Assembly (NCBI RefSeq): GCF_039522025.1 | Contig: NZ_BAAADB010000022.1 | Location: 1-64,000, forward strand | Direction: 5' to 3' | Source of the DNA: Deinococcus depolymerans | GTDB lineage: Bacteria; Deinococcota; Deinococci; Deinococcales; Deinococcaceae | DNA length: 64,000 nucleotides | Part shown: positions 1 through 16,992 of the stretch, one piece after another | Position numbering within the stretch: position 1 is the first letter of the stretch | How the letters are laid out: each line of letters begins with the position of its first letter | Notes under the pieces: generated by a model | What the model was told of the DNA's origin: nothing | Seen by the model: the letters and a program-made list of their open reading frames with translations, nothing else | Database searches by the model: none | Made by a program: the position numbers and the translations under genes

Positions 1-33
1 ACAGGCGGGGTTCTGACAGACGAAACTCTCGAG

Positions 34-79
34 TGGGAGCTCTTTTGACACGTCCGGGGATAGGCCCCGGACGCTCCCA
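34..79. other. Nested inverted repeat, possible terminator or small RNA fold
   Basis: An outer arm TGGGAG (34-39) pairs with CTCCCA (74-79). Inside it CGTCCGGGG (51-59) pairs perfectly with CCCCGGACG (65-73) around a 5-nt loop. No open reading frame is convincing here. It may be the terminator of a gene lying left of the window. A TTTT at 42-45 sits inside the fold, not after it, so a classical terminator is not certain. Confidence 0.4.
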
Positions 80-136
80 TTTCAGTGGTGTCGGGCATAG
101 TTCCAGCCAACTACCCTTTCAACCGGAGTCCGCGTT

Positions 137-272
137 ATACCGACTCCGATTGAATGGGCTGCAACGCCCGTTCAATCCGAGCGGATGCGAGCAGGAGAGA
201 AACGGGTTCCGGACGTGGAGTCGGCAATCCGGTGAAGTTCCGGATTGTCGGCGAAACAAACGGCAGTCCGTA
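137..272 (+). repeat. Dispersed palindromic repeat, copy 1
   Basis: Full-length copy of the family found nine times in this window. In this orientation it has, in order, a terminal ATAC-GACTCCG, a first hairpin (GATTGAATGGGCT/CGCCCGTTCAATC-like arms), a GAGCGGATGCGA linker, and a second hairpin CAATCCGG/CCGGATTG. It ends in CAGTCCGTAT. Its right end abuts the TAA stop of the DUF2721 gene on the minus strand (273-275). Small non-coding repeats are known in D. radiodurans; assignment to one of those families is not made here. Confidence 0.85.
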
Positions 273-809
273 TTACACGTCGAGTTTCTCGCCGACCTCT
301 TTCATGAGGCGTTCGTCGTACAGCCCGGCGTAGTGTTCGCCGAGGGCAACGAGGAATTTCATTTCCTCGCGGGTGGTGCTGGCGCTCAGGCGCGTCTCGA
401 AACTCAGGAGCAGCGCGCCGTACGCGAGGCTGGCTGACCCGGCAATGGCGATCATGACGGGCAGCAGGCCGGCCGCCTGGTTCAGCAGGGCGCTGCTGCC
501 GATCAGGATGCTGGTCAGGACCAGCAGGGCCACGGCGAGGTACAGCGAGGTCATGGCCCGCACGATGATGCGGCTGCGCCGCGCCAGTCGTGGGAGTTGC
601 TGCACGATCAGGCGTTTCTCCTCGCGGGCCAGGCCCTCCTGGCGGCCGTCCTCGGTCACGAGTTCCTTGAAGCGCGCCGTGAGTTGCCGGACGCGGTCGG
701 TCACGCGGCCCAGGCGGCTGCTGGTGCTCATGAGCAGCGTGCCCGCCCCGCTGATCAGGACGGCCGGGGTGATCATGGCGGTGAGAACCTGAAGGCCGGA
801 ATCTGCCAT
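273..809 (-). CDS. DUF2721 family membrane protein
   Basis: 178-aa integral membrane protein of the DUF2721 type; no biochemical role is established for the family. A first hydrophobic segment lies at about residues 8-28, then a charged cytosolic linker (about 33-80) rich in Arg, Lys and Glu. Two more membrane segments follow at about 83-108 and 114-136, then a soluble tail. The start was taken at the ATG at 809, preceded by AAGG; the frame stays open upstream, but that part is Arg-rich shadow sequence. The stop codon TAA directly joins the end of a dispersed repeat. Family call is fairly secure, function unknown. Confidence 0.8.
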   Translation of the reverse strand: MADSGLQVLTAMITPAVLISGAGTLLMSTSSRLGRVTDRVRQLTARFKELVTEDGRQEGLAREEKRLIVQQLPRLARRSRIIVRAMTSLYLAVALLVLTSILIGSSALLNQAAGLLPVMIAIAGSASLAYGALLLSFETRLSASTTREEMKFLVALGEHYAGLYDERLMKEVGEKLDV

Positions 810-963
810 GCCTTCAGGGTAACGCGGGGGGCGCCGCGTCGCCCGGCGCGGCCTTCGACAAATCTGCACATTCCCTGCATGGTCCCTGCACGGCCCGGAC
901 GCATTCTCTGTCTCAAGACGGGAGGCAGCCACGAGGCGCACCCGCCACCTAAGGAGAACGACC

Positions 964-1362
964 ATGAAAAAGACCCTGATGACCGTGACCGCTGCCCTCG
1001 CCCTGACCTTCACCGCCGGGAGTGCCTTTGCCGCGCCGTTCACGGCGTACGCCACCGACGGGAACGGGCAGCAGTACGTGGGGCTGTACACCGAGTCGAG
1101 CTGGATGGCGATCGAGGTGCCGCTGGCCGACCTGGGCTACACCGTGCCCTCTGACCTGAGCATCGACGCGGCGGGGCTGAGCGACGGCACGACGATCACG
1201 CTGGACCGCGTGGACCGTCAGGGAGAGTACGCGCTGCTGTACGTGACGGTCGAGCGGGCCGACACGGGCGTGAACGTGAACGATCTGGCGCAGATCACGG
1301 TGAAGTCGGGGGACCGCGCGCTGACGACCGTCAGCATTCCGGTGTTCGGCGCCAGCCAGTAA
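964..1362 (+). CDS. Small secreted protein, unknown function
   Basis: 132-aa protein with a clear Sec signal peptide: MKK, a hydrophobic core, and a likely cleavage after AFA (about residue 23). The mature part of about 109 residues is polar, without cysteines, and looks beta-rich (alternating Val/Thr/Leu). No family was recognised. The start is firm because a strong ribosome binding site (AAGGAG) lies 8 nt upstream. The gene stands alone, with a strong hairpin terminator right after it, so it is a monocistronic exported protein. Confidence 0.8.
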   Translation: MKKTLMTVTAALALTFTAGSAFAAPFTAYATDGNGQQYVGLYTESSWMAIEVPLADLGYTVPSDLSIDAAGLSDGTTITLDRVDRQGEYALLYVTVERADTGVNVNDLAQITVKSGDRALTTVSIPVFGASQ

Positions 1363-1381
1363 CGCCCGGCCAGGGAACGCC

Positions 1382-1426
1382 GGGGCGGGGGGATCTTCCT
1401 GGGAGAGGGAAGGTCCCCCCCGCCCC
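1382..1426. terminator. Hairpin terminator after the secreted-protein gene
   Basis: A GC-rich stem of about 18 bp (1382-1399 with 1408-1426, one bulge) closes an 8-nt loop. It lies 20 nt after the stop at 1362 and just before the aminotransferase promoter. There is no T-run, which is common in high-GC genomes. Confidence 0.65.
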
Positions 1427-1464
1427 GTGCGCGCGTTCCGGCCGGGCGCGCTAGGCTGGCAGGC

Positions 1465-2616
1465 ATGTGGCGGTCAGTGCGTGCAGGGGCGGTACCGGGA
1501 AGCGTGTTCGCGTTGATGGACGCCGCGAAGGAGCGGGCGCGGGCGGCGGGGCTGGCAGTGGTGGACCTGAGTATCGGCAGCAGTGACCTGCCCCCGCCGG
1601 ACGTGGTGCTGGAGGTGCTGCGCGGCGCGACGCGGGATCCCGGCACGTACCGCTACCCGCTGTTCAGCGACACGGCGCCGCTGCGGGAAGCGGCGGCCGC
1701 CTACCTCGCCCGCCGGTTCGGCGTGACGGTGGACGCGCAGACAGAGGTGCTGCCGCTGATCGGCGCGCAGGAGGGCCTGGCGCACCTGCTGCTGGCCGTG
1801 ACGGACCCCGGCGACACGCTGCTGCTGCCGGACCCCTGCTACCCGCCGTACCTGGGGGCGGCGGCCGTGGCGGGCCTGAACGTGGTGACGCTGCCCCTGC
1901 GCGCCGAGCGGGGGTTCCTGCCGGACCTGGACAGCGTGCCGCCGGGCGTGCGGCCGCGGGCGCTGCTGCTGAACTACCCGAACAATCCGACGTCGGCGGT
2001 GGCGGACGCGGCGTTCTTCCGGAAGGCAGCCGCGTGGTGCCGGGCGCGGGGCACGCTGCTGATTCACGATCACCCGTACGCGGAACTGACCTTCGGCGAG
2101 TACCGCGCGCCGAGTGCGCTGGAGGCCGGGCTGGACGGCGTGATCGAGCTGCACTCGCTGAGCAAGACGCACCACATGGGCGGGTTCCGGGTGGGTTTCG
2201 CCGCGGGGGACGCCGGGGCGGTCGCGGCGCTGGCCGGCGTGAAGGGCGCCGTGGATTTCCACCCGTACCTGGGCATTCAGCGGGCGGCGGCGTACGCGCT
2301 CTTACTGCCGGACGCGGTGGGGCGGGCGGGCGCGGCGGTGTTCGAGACGCGGCGGGACGCGCTGGTGCCGGCGCTGCGGACGCTGGGCTGGGAGGTGGAG
2401 ACGCCGCAGGCGAGCATGTACGCCTGGGCGCGCGTGCCGGGGCTGCGCGACAGCGTGGCGTTCGCGGTGCGGGCGGCCGAGCGGACCGGCGTGGCGGTCA
2501 GTCCCGGCGCGGCCTTCGGGGCGGGTGGCGAGGGCTTCGTGCGCTTCGCGCTGGTGCAGCCGCCCGAGGTGCTGCGCGCGGCGGCGCGGACGCTGGGGTC
2601 CGTGCCGGTCAGCTGA
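1465..2616 (+). CDS. PLP-dependent class I/II aminotransferase (DapC / LL-DAP aminotransferase-like)
   Basis: 383-aa fold-type I aminotransferase, normal length for the family. Visible motifs are YPNNPT at residues 171-176 (cofactor-binding Asn), DHPY at 202-205, and SLSK with the Schiff-base Lys at 234, followed by a GFRVGF motif. The overall pattern resembles succinyl-diaminopimelate or LL-diaminopimelate aminotransferases, which would place it in lysine/peptidoglycan precursor synthesis, but substrate cannot be read from sequence. A TAGGCT box lies 7 nt before the ATG, the leaderless pattern. Transcription ends at a strong hairpin immediately after the stop. Confidence 0.85.
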   Translation: MWRSVRAGAVPGSVFALMDAAKERARAAGLAVVDLSIGSSDLPPPDVVLEVLRGATRDPGTYRYPLFSDTAPLREAAAAYLARRFGVTVDAQTEVLPLIGAQEGLAHLLLAVTDPGDTLLLPDPCYPPYLGAAAVAGLNVVTLPLRAERGFLPDLDSVPPGVRPRALLLNYPNNPTSAVADAAFFRKAAAWCRARGTLLIHDHPYAELTFGEYRAPSALEAGLDGVIELHSLSKTHHMGGFRVGFAAGDAGAVAALAGVKGAVDFHPYLGIQRAAAYALLLPDAVGRAGAAVFETRRDALVPALRTLGWEVETPQASMYAWARVPGLRDSVAFAVRAAERTGVAVSPGAAFGAGGEGFVRFALVQPPEVLRAAARTLGSVPVS

Positions 2617-2617
2617 A

Positions 2618-2666
2618 GGGAGGCGGGGCGCAGGACGCCCTGATCGCGTCCCGCGCCCCGCCTCCC
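2618..2666. terminator. Terminator after aminotransferase gene
   Basis: A perfect 14-bp stem GGGAGGCGGGGCGC (2618-2631) / GCGCCCCGCCTCCC (2653-2666) with a 21-nt loop starts 2 nt after the stop codon. A short copy of the dispersed repeat follows it. Confidence 0.8.
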
Positions 2667-2670
2667 CCGT

Positions 2671-2734
2671 GCGGATTCCGTCTCGCTCCGCTCGGATTGA
2701 ACGGGCTTTGCAGCCCATTCAATCGGAGTCCGTA
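2671..2734 (-). repeat. Dispersed palindromic repeat, copy 2 (internally deleted)
   Basis: About 64 bp. Both termini of the family are present (GCGGATTCCGT at left, CGGAGTCCGTAT at right), together with the first hairpin. The central GGTTCCGG segment and the second hairpin are missing. Its right end joins the TAA stop of the minus-strand gene at 2735. Confidence 0.8.
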
Positions 2735-3043
2735 TTACTTGTCGAACTTGCCGTAGCCGGCGGCGCTGCGGCGCTGGGCACCGCGGGCGTAGTCCATCTG
2801 CATCTCGACGGTGTCGTGCTTGCCCTCGGTGAAGGTGCTGTCGTGAATCCAGTAGTTCAGGCGGTCGTCACCGAGCTGCACCCAGAATTTATGTTCGTCT
2901 TCGGGGTCGCGCCAGAAGCAGACATGCTCGAAGGCGTTCTTCTGGGCCCAGACCTGAATGTCCGTGAGGACTCGGGCGGCCCTGGGGTGGGTCATCTCGA
3001 ATTCCTTGCCGTCTGCCTCGTTGCGGAACTTGATCTCGACCAT
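2735..3043 (-). CDS. Conserved hypothetical protein, about 100 aa
   Basis: 102-aa soluble protein, acidic and aromatic-rich (FWRDPEDEHKFWVQLGDDR near residues 43-61), with no signal peptide or membrane segment. No family was recognised. It was read from the ATG at 3043; a longer open frame upstream overlaps the divergent exonuclease III gene and was rejected. A TACGCT box 9 nt before the ATG may be the promoter. The stop TAA abuts a shortened dispersed repeat. Confidence 0.7.
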   Translation of the reverse strand: MVEIKFRNEADGKEFEMTHPRAARVLTDIQVWAQKNAFEHVCFWRDPEDEHKFWVQLGDDRLNYWIHDSTFTEGKHDTVEMQMDYARGAQRRSAAGYGKFDK

Positions 3044-3143
3044 GGTGCGTGTAGCGTAACAGACTGGCCGCGGAGCGGGGACACGAACGGCGCTGAGCGT
3101 CCCTTGAGGCGCGTGCGGGTGGAGCGCGGTATGCTCCGGCGCG

Positions 3144-3944
3144 ATGACGGATGGCGTGATGACGGACGTGGCAGTGGGCCGGGCGGGCGGGTTGAAGGTC
3201 ACGACCCTGAACGTGAACGGGCTGCGCAGCGCGCTGCGCAAGGGGCTGGCGGACTGGGCGGAGCGTGAGCGGCCGGACGTGCTGCTGCTGCAGGAGGTGC
3301 GGGCCGATCCCATGCCGGACGCGCTGGCGCACCTGGGGTATCAGGGCGCGTGGTTCCCGGCGGGGAAGGCCGGGTACAGCGGCGTGGCGGTCCTGGCGCG
3401 GCACCCGCTGGAGGACGTGCGGGCCGGCATGGCGCACGCCGAGATGGACGCCGAGGGGCGTGTGGTCAGCGCCGTGGTGCGGGGGGTGCGCTTCGTGAGC
3501 GTGTACCTGCCGAGCGGCAGCAGCGGCCCGGAGCGTCAGGAGTTCAAGGACCGGGTGCTGGGTGACTTTCAGGCCTGGACGGACGCGCTGCTGGCCGAGG
3601 GAACGCCGGTCGTGATCGGCGGGGATTACAACGTCGCGCACCGCGAGGTGGACCTGAAGAACTGGCGGGGCAACCAGAAGAACAGCGGGTTCCTGCCGCA
3701 CGAGCGCGAGTGGATGACCCGCCACCTCGCGTCGGGCCTGACCGACACGCACCGCGCCTGCCTGGGCGAGCAGGCCGAGTACACCTGGTGGAGTAACCGC
3801 GCGAACGCCTACGCGAACAACGTGGGGTGGCGCATCGATTACCTGCTGGCCTCGGGCGTGGACGTGCAGGACGTGCGGGTGGGCCGGGACGCGCGCCTGA
3901 GCGACCACGCGCCGCTGAGCGGCTGGGTGCGGGCCGGCAGGTGA
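3144..3944 (+). CDS. xth: Exodeoxyribonuclease III (AP endonuclease family)
   Basis: 266-aa Mg-dependent DNase I-like nuclease that cleaves at abasic sites and degrades DNA 3' to 5' in base excision repair. The catalytic set is visible: LNVNGLR (Asn25), LLQEVRA (Glu51), GYSGVAVL at 78-85, GGDYNVAH with Asp161 and Asn163, and SDH at 253-255. Length matches ExoIII (about 260-270 aa). The start at 3144 has a TATGCT box 8 nt upstream; a second ATG at codon 6 is also possible, and the conserved core begins near residue 17. Confidence 0.93.
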   Translation: MTDGVMTDVAVGRAGGLKVTTLNVNGLRSALRKGLADWAERERPDVLLLQEVRADPMPDALAHLGYQGAWFPAGKAGYSGVAVLARHPLEDVRAGMAHAEMDAEGRVVSAVVRGVRFVSVYLPSGSSGPERQEFKDRVLGDFQAWTDALLAEGTPVVIGGDYNVAHREVDLKNWRGNQKNSGFLPHEREWMTRHLASGLTDTHRACLGEQAEYTWWSNRANAYANNVGWRIDYLLASGVDVQDVRVGRDARLSDHAPLSGWVRAGR

Positions 3945-3978
3945 AGGCCCGGTCAGGTGAGCGCGGGCCAGCGCGTGT

Positions 3979-4198
3979 TATGCTGACCGTGCTGCCGGGT
4001 TCAGGACAGCGCCCCCATCACGCCTGCTCAGGGCATTCGCCAGTTCGGGCGGTGGGTTCACGGCGCAACCCGAGGAAGCGAAAACCAGTTCCCGTGGGCG
4101 GGTTGCGCGCGTGTTCCGCGTGCCAGATGCAGGCAGACTGACCGCGTCCCAAACGAGTTCACCCCCACGGGCGCGTCCTGATTGACCAGGTACGTTAC
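3979..4198 (+). promoter_or_regulatory. Long structured 5' leader of the RNase R gene
   Basis: A TATGCT -10 box at 3979-3984 would start a leader of about 210 nt before the ATG at 4199. The leader holds a perfect 10-bp stem GCGCAACCCG (4063-4072) / CGGGTTGCGC (4099-4108) with a 26-nt loop. In the loop GGAA (4074-4077) can pair with TTCC (4089-4092). No long ORF or known riboswitch was recognised. The leader could be a regulatory site for the nuclease's own mRNA; this is inference. Confidence 0.4.
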
Positions 4199-8545
<4,347 letters not shown>

Positions 8546-8748
8546 CCGGCACAACCAGTCGGCAGGTGGACCGGCGCGGCCGTGGAGGGGGCTTCCCCTT
8601 CCGGCCGCGCTGACCTGTGGTGTGGCGGTGGGTGCGACGGGGCGGGTATGGAGGGCAGGTTGAGGGCGTTCTCATGGTGGGGGGGTGGGGGGCCACTAGC
8701 CTGAAGCCACTGCCACGCCGCTTCGGGTGGCCTGCAAGGGGTGAGAGC

Positions 8749-10568
8749 ATGAGTGACTCGGAATACGCGGCCCGTCGGGACAGTCCGCAGGATCAGGTGA
8801 GGTCGAGGCTGGGAGCGCACCTGCTGCCGGGCGGCCGGGAGACCCGCTTCCGGGTGTGGAGTACCCGCGCGCAGCAGGTGACCGTTCGGGTGAACGGCGA
8901 ACGTCACCCGATGGAAGCGCTTCCCGGTGCGTACTTCGAGCTGGTCCTGCCGGTCGGGGCGGGCAGCCGCTACCTGTTCGAACTGGACGGTCAACCCACC
9001 CCGGACCCCTACGCGCTGTTCCTGCCGGACGGCGTGCACGGTGAGGCCGAGGTCGTGGACCTGGGAACGTACCAGTGGCAGCACACCGACTGGAACGGCC
9101 TGCCGTTGCCGGAGTGCGTGTTCTACGAGCTGCACGTGGGTACCTTCACGCCAGCGGGCACGCTGCGGGCCGCGCAGGAGCGGCTGCCGTACCTGCGGGA
9201 CCTGGGCGTGACGGCCGTGCAGCTGATGCCGCTGGCCGCCTTTCCCGGTCAGCGGGGCTGGGGCTACGACGGCGTGGCGATGTACGCGCCGTTCGCGCCG
9301 TACGGCCGGCCCGAGGACCTGATGGCCTTCGTGGACGCCGCGCACGGGCTGGGGCTGGCCGTGTTCCTGGACGTCGTGTACAACCACTTCGGGCCGGACG
9401 GGAACTACCTGCTGTCGTACAGCCCGTCGTACTTCACGGACCGCTTCCACACCGCGTGGGGGCAGGGCCTGGACTACGCCGAGGAGCACATGCGGCGCTA
9501 CATCACCGGGAACGCCCGGCTGTGGTTGCAGGAGTACCGCATCGACGGCCTGCGGCTGGACGCCACGGCCGCCATGCAGGACGACAGCGAACTGCACATC
9601 CTGCGGGAACTGGCGCGCGAGGTTCACGCGCTGGGGGGCCGTCACGTCCTGCTGGCCGAGGATCACCGCAACGAACCGTCCCTGGTGACCGACGACGGCC
9701 TGGACGGCATCTGGGTGGACGACTTCCATCACGAGGTCCGCGTGACCCTGACCGGCGAGCAGGAAGGCTACTACGGGGGCTTCCGGGGCGGCGCGGCCGA
9801 ACTGGCGCAGGTCATCAACCGCGGCTGGCAGTACGAGGGGCAGTTCTGGGACGTGACCGGCGAGGAACACCACCGGGGACGGCCGGCCGACGCGCTGGAA
9901 GCCCCGAGTTTCGTGTACTGCATCCAGAACCACGACCAGATCGGGAACCGGGCACTGGGGGACCGGCTGCACCAGACGGACGGCGTGACCCTCGCCGAGT
10001 ACCGGGGGGCCGGCACGCTGCTGCTGACGCTGCCCATGACGCCGCTGATCTTCCAGGGGCAGGAGTGGGCGGCCGGGACGCCCTTCCCGTTCTTCAGCGA
10101 CCATCACGGCGAGCTGGGAGCGCTGGTCAGCGAGGGCCGCCGCCGGGAGTTCGCGTACTTCTCCAGTTTCAGTGGCGCGAACATCCCGGACCCACAGGCG
10201 GAGGCCACGTTCCTGAGCGCGAAACTCGACTGGTCCGAACTGGAACGCGGCGAGCACGCGCGCACGCTGGCGCTGTACCGCCGCCTGCTGCACCTGCGGC
10301 GGCACGACCCGGTGCTGTGCCAGCGGTCCCGGCGCTTCCTGTCGGCCGGCAGCAGCGGGGACGGCCGGGTGCTGTGGGTGCAGTGGCGGACCCCGCAGGG
10401 GGAACGGACGCTGCTGTGGAACCTGGGTTCGCAGCCGCTGCAGGACCTGGCCGCGCTGCCGGTTCCGTCCGGCGCGCCGGTCCTGCTGCGCTCGGAGGAC
10501 CCGGACGGCTCACCGCTGAGCGCGCGTCCGCTGGCACCGGGCGAGGCGCTGCTGCTGGGAGACCCGGC

Positions 10569-10572
<4 letters not shown>
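8749..10572 (+). CDS. treZ: Malto-oligosyltrehalose trehalohydrolase
   Basis: 607-aa GH13 enzyme that releases trehalose from maltooligosyl trehalose, the second step of the TreY-TreZ route. An N-terminal beta-sandwich (about 20-100) precedes the TIM barrel. Catalytic residues are visible: nucleophile Asp271 (GLRLDATAA), acid Glu304 (LLAEDHRNE) and Asp396 (QNHDQIGNR). The start was set at the ATG at 8749 because AAGGGGTGAG sits just before it; the open frame extends upstream without a signal. The 3' end overlaps treY by 4 nt. A TAGCCT box at 8697-8702 may be its promoter. Confidence 0.95.
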
Positions 10573-13427
<2,855 letters not shown>

Positions 13428-13504
13428 CGGCGCCTCAAGGCTCGCTCAAGGGCGCGCCCGGCGCGGCGGGAACTCCCGTCAGGCCGGGCGCGTATCCTTG
13501 GTGT

Positions 13505-14197
<693 letters not shown>

Positions 14198-14210
14198 CCG
14201 CTCAACCCGC

Positions 14211-14246
14211 AAAGCGCCCCCGCCAGTGGCTCGGCGGGGGCGCTTT
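14211..14246. terminator. Bidirectional rho-independent terminator
   Basis: A perfect 14-bp stem AAAGCGCCCCCGCC (14211-14224) / GGCGGGGGCGCTTT (14233-14246) with an 8-nt loop and T/A tracts on both sides separates two convergent genes. Confidence 0.92.
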
Positions 14247-14257
14247 TCCTGTTCAGC

Positions 14258-15334
14258 TCATTTCGGGTACAGCGTCTTCACGAGCGGACTGTTCAGGTTC
14301 GCGTCGCCGCGCAGGGTGGCGTACGGCAGCGTGACGGTCTCGGCGCACACGCCCACGACGTGCGGCAGGTCGCTGGGGGTCAGGTTCACCCCGGCGGCGC
14401 TCAGGTGCGCGGTGAAGTCCCCGGCACTGTCCCGCAGGACGTTCAGGCACTCCGGGTCCACCTTCGCCTTCACCGCCGACAGGTACAGCGTCTTCTGCCG
14501 CGCCGCGCCCAGTTTCGGGAACAGGGTGGTCAGCGGGACGGCGCGGCCCGTGACACGGTCCAGGATGACGCCCTCGGTCCAGTACGAGGGGTGCGCGCCG
14601 CCGCAGTAGTAGTCCACGTCGTCGCGCAGGCTGAGCAGACGGGCGTTCGACAGCGTGATCCCGGCACTCAGGTTGTAGCCCCCCTGCGGGTCCTTCTGGG
14701 CGGATTCGGGCAGCATGGCCCGGCAGTCCAGGGCGTCCGCCGCGTGGCGCAACTGGCGGTCCTGCAGCGCGGCATTCAGCGCGCCGCTCGCGCCGGGCAC
14801 GCGCGGGTACGTCACGCCGGACAGCGGCTCGCGCACCGCGCGCCCCCCGGGGAGTGTGACCCAGGGGCGGTTCAGTTTCAGGAACGCCAGCGGGTCGTCG
14901 CGGCGCAGCGCACCCAGGCCCGGCGAGAGGGGCAGGCGCAGCGGCAGGCGCGCCGCGTCCAGCGGTGTCAGGTTCACCTCCAGCGCCCTGGCCGCGCCGG
15001 GCGCCTGCCACGTTCCCTTCAGGCCGCCGGAAGTGGGCATCAGGGTGAAACAGCCGGTCAGCACGCGGTCACCATGGTCACGGCGGACGCTTTCTTCCAG
15101 CACCAGCGCGTTCCCGCTGCGGCGCACCTCCAGGAACAGGTCGAGGCTGCGGCCCTCGTAGAAGTACCGGGATTCACCGCGGGGATCGAGGCTCAGCGCG
15201 ACCGGCAGCGTGCCGAGGGTCCCCCGGAACGTCCCGGCGCGCGCCCAGTCGGGTTGCCCCTCGGTGCCGCCGCACCCGGCGGCCTGCGCGCCCGCGCCGA
15301 GGACGAGCGCGGCAGTGAACATCCATCTCAACAT
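14258..15334 (-). CDS. Secreted DUF3298/PdaC-like protein
   Basis: 358-aa exported protein with an N-terminal signal (MLRWMFTAALVLGAGAQA, probable cleavage near AQA; an AAGC could alternatively be a weak lipobox). The C-terminal half holds YYCGGAHPSYW, the GGAHP signature of DUF3298 domains found in PdaC/RsiV-type envelope proteins that bind or process peptidoglycan. The central part looks beta-rich. The start ATG at 15334 lies 17 nt after the phosphoesterase stop, so the two genes are probably co-transcribed. Function beyond the domain name is unknown. Confidence 0.72.
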   Translation of the reverse strand: MLRWMFTAALVLGAGAQAAGCGGTEGQPDWARAGTFRGTLGTLPVALSLDPRGESRYFYEGRSLDLFLEVRRSGNALVLEESVRRDHGDRVLTGCFTLMPTSGGLKGTWQAPGAARALEVNLTPLDAARLPLRLPLSPGLGALRRDDPLAFLKLNRPWVTLPGGRAVREPLSGVTYPRVPGASGALNAALQDRQLRHAADALDCRAMLPESAQKDPQGGYNLSAGITLSNARLLSLRDDVDYYCGGAHPSYWTEGVILDRVTGRAVPLTTLFPKLGAARQKTLYLSAVKAKVDPECLNVLRDSAGDFTAHLSAAGVNLTPSDLPHVVGVCAETVTLPYATLRGDANLNSPLVKTLYPK

Positions 15335-15351
15335 GCGCGCAGCGTACACCG

Positions 15352-16107
15352 TCAGGACGGCGGGCCTTCCCACACGCCGTCCCCGCGCGCGTCCATGGTG
15401 CCGGTCCTCAGGATGCTGGCCTCCCCGTCCCCGAAGGGCGTGTGCGTGGCCGCCCAGGTGACCGCCGCGTCTATGTCGTACGGCACGGCGTGAAAGGTGA
15501 CGGCCCAGTGACCGTTCACGCGGTCCAGTTGCGTCCAGCGGGCACGCGGATCGCCGTCCACCTGATCGCTGACCGCCCCGGCGTTCACGACCAGCGTGTC
15601 GCCCACGCGGGTCACGCCGGGCCGGTGGGTGTGCCCGCACACGACCACCGCGGCGTTCAGGGGTTCCACCTGGGCGCGCAGACTTCTGGGGTCACGGGCG
15701 CGGTAGTACCCGCCTGCGTCCCACTCCCACAGCAGGCTGTCCCACGCGCTTTGCGGCGTGCCGTGAAAGGCCAGCAGGTCCCCGGACCGCGCGGTCAGCG
15801 GCAGGGCAGCCACGCGCGCCAGCAGCGCCGGGTCGGTGTTCGCCGCGAGCCACGCCCCGTACGACATGGAGAGCGGCGAGCGGCGGCCCCCCGGCCAGAG
15901 TTTCTCCTCGTTGTTGCCGCGCACCTCCAGCGTCCCGGCCGCGGCGAGTTCCGCCTGCAGCATCAGGGCGCGGGCCGGGTCGGCGCTCCCCTCTACCTGA
16001 TCCCCCAGGTTCACGATCAGGTCCGGCGAGTGGCGGCGCACCTCACGCAGGACGGCTTCCAGCGCAAAGGCGTTTCCGTGGACATCACTGATCACTGCGG
16101 CCCTCAT
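15352..16107 (-). CDS. Calcineurin-like metallophosphoesterase
   Basis: 251-aa protein of the YfcE/MJ0936 group of small metallophosphoesterases. The five metal-binding blocks can be seen: SDVHGN near the start (Asp8, His10), GDQVEG, RGNNEE (normally GNHD/GNND), AFHGTP and CGHTHRP. The substrate is unknown; relatives hydrolyse phosphodiesters or dinucleotides. It is the first gene of a likely two-gene minus-strand unit with the secreted DUF3298-like gene and is divergent from the GNAT gene at 16153. Confidence 0.88.
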   Translation of the reverse strand: MRAAVISDVHGNAFALEAVLREVRRHSPDLIVNLGDQVEGSADPARALMLQAELAAAGTLEVRGNNEEKLWPGGRRSPLSMSYGAWLAANTDPALLARVAALPLTARSGDLLAFHGTPQSAWDSLLWEWDAGGYYRARDPRSLRAQVEPLNAAVVVCGHTHRPGVTRVGDTLVVNAGAVSDQVDGDPRARWTQLDRVNGHWAVTFHAVPYDIDAAVTWAATHTPFGDGEASILRTGTMDARGDGVWEGPPS

Positions 16108-16152
16108 GTGGCGCAGGGTAGCGCCTGCCACGCGGCCCCTACACTGACCGGC

Positions 16153-16683
16153 ATGACCCCGTTGCGACCGCTGATCCGTCGGCGCCACCCCCGCGACCTG
16201 CCGGCCCTCACGGCGACGCTGCGCGCCGTGCACGAACAGCGCGGCTACCCTTCCGTGTGGCCGGACGACCCGGCGGCCTTCGTGACCGCACGCGGCGAGG
16301 CGTGGGTGGCCGTACACGGGGGTCAGGTGGCGGGGCAGGTGGTGCTGACCCCGCTGCCGGAACCCGCGCCGGCCTGGGCGGCCCCGCTGACCGGGCCGGC
16401 GCCACTGCTGGAAGTCAAGCGGCTGTTCGTGCATCCGGACGCACAGGGGCGCGGACTGGCACGCGCCCTGCTGGACCACGCGCTGCAGCGGGCGCAGGCG
16501 CGGGGCGCGCGGGCAGTCCTCCAGGTGAACGGGCGCAGCCTGCCCGCCGTGCGGCTGTACGAACGCGCCGGGTGGACGCTGGCCGGATGCACGCGCGCCA
16601 CCTGGACCGACCCGGACGGCACGCACCCGTGGGTGCGGGTGTACGTTCCGCCGCGCCCCCCTGAGGCGGGCACGTGGTCTTGA
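16153..16683 (+). CDS. GNAT family N-acetyltransferase
   Basis: 176-aa single-domain GNAT protein that would transfer an acetyl group from acetyl-CoA to an amine. The acetyl-CoA pyrophosphate loop is visible as DAQGRGLARALLDHA at about residues 97-111, followed by the C-terminal SLPAVRLYERAGW motif. The substrate cannot be predicted. A TACACT box ends 7 nt before the ATG, indicating a leaderless mRNA divergent from the phosphoesterase gene. Confidence 0.85.
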   Translation: MTPLRPLIRRRHPRDLPALTATLRAVHEQRGYPSVWPDDPAAFVTARGEAWVAVHGGQVAGQVVLTPLPEPAPAWAAPLTGPAPLLEVKRLFVHPDAQGRGLARALLDHALQRAQARGARAVLQVNGRSLPAVRLYERAGWTLAGCTRATWTDPDGTHPWVRVYVPPRPPEAGTWS

Positions 16684-16757
16684 GCGTCACTTCAGAGATC
16701 AAGCGCCGTTCACGGCGTCCGCAGGAAGCCCGGAACCGGACCTGTCAGGGTAAGGAC

Positions 16758-16979
16758 ATGCCCGACAAAGACGACAAGAACAGCGGCCACACCAGCCAGC
16801 CCGAGCAGTTCGACCGCAACAGCAAGGAAGTGCATGACATCGCGGACGGCCACCAGCCGTCCCTGAAAAGCGCGAACGACCGCGAGGCCCAGGCCCCCCG
16901 CAACACCGACGACGGCCTGAGCGACAAGGAACGCCGGGACCGGGACGAGGCACGCAACGTGCCCGCCGATCACGGCTGA
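16758..16979 (+). CDS. Small hydrophilic, probably disordered protein
   Basis: 73-aa protein made mostly of Asp, Glu, Lys, Arg, Asn, Ser and Gly, with no hydrophobic core, cysteine or membrane segment. It starts at the ATG at 16758 with TAAGGA just upstream, and is closed by a good terminator, so it looks like a real single-gene unit. The composition resembles hydrophilins and other stress-related disordered proteins, but no family was identified and the role is unknown. Confidence 0.65.
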   Translation: MPDKDDKNSGHTSQPEQFDRNSKEVHDIADGHQPSLKSANDREAQAPRNTDDGLSDKERRDRDEARNVPADHG

Positions 16980-16992
16980 ACCGGACCCGGCA

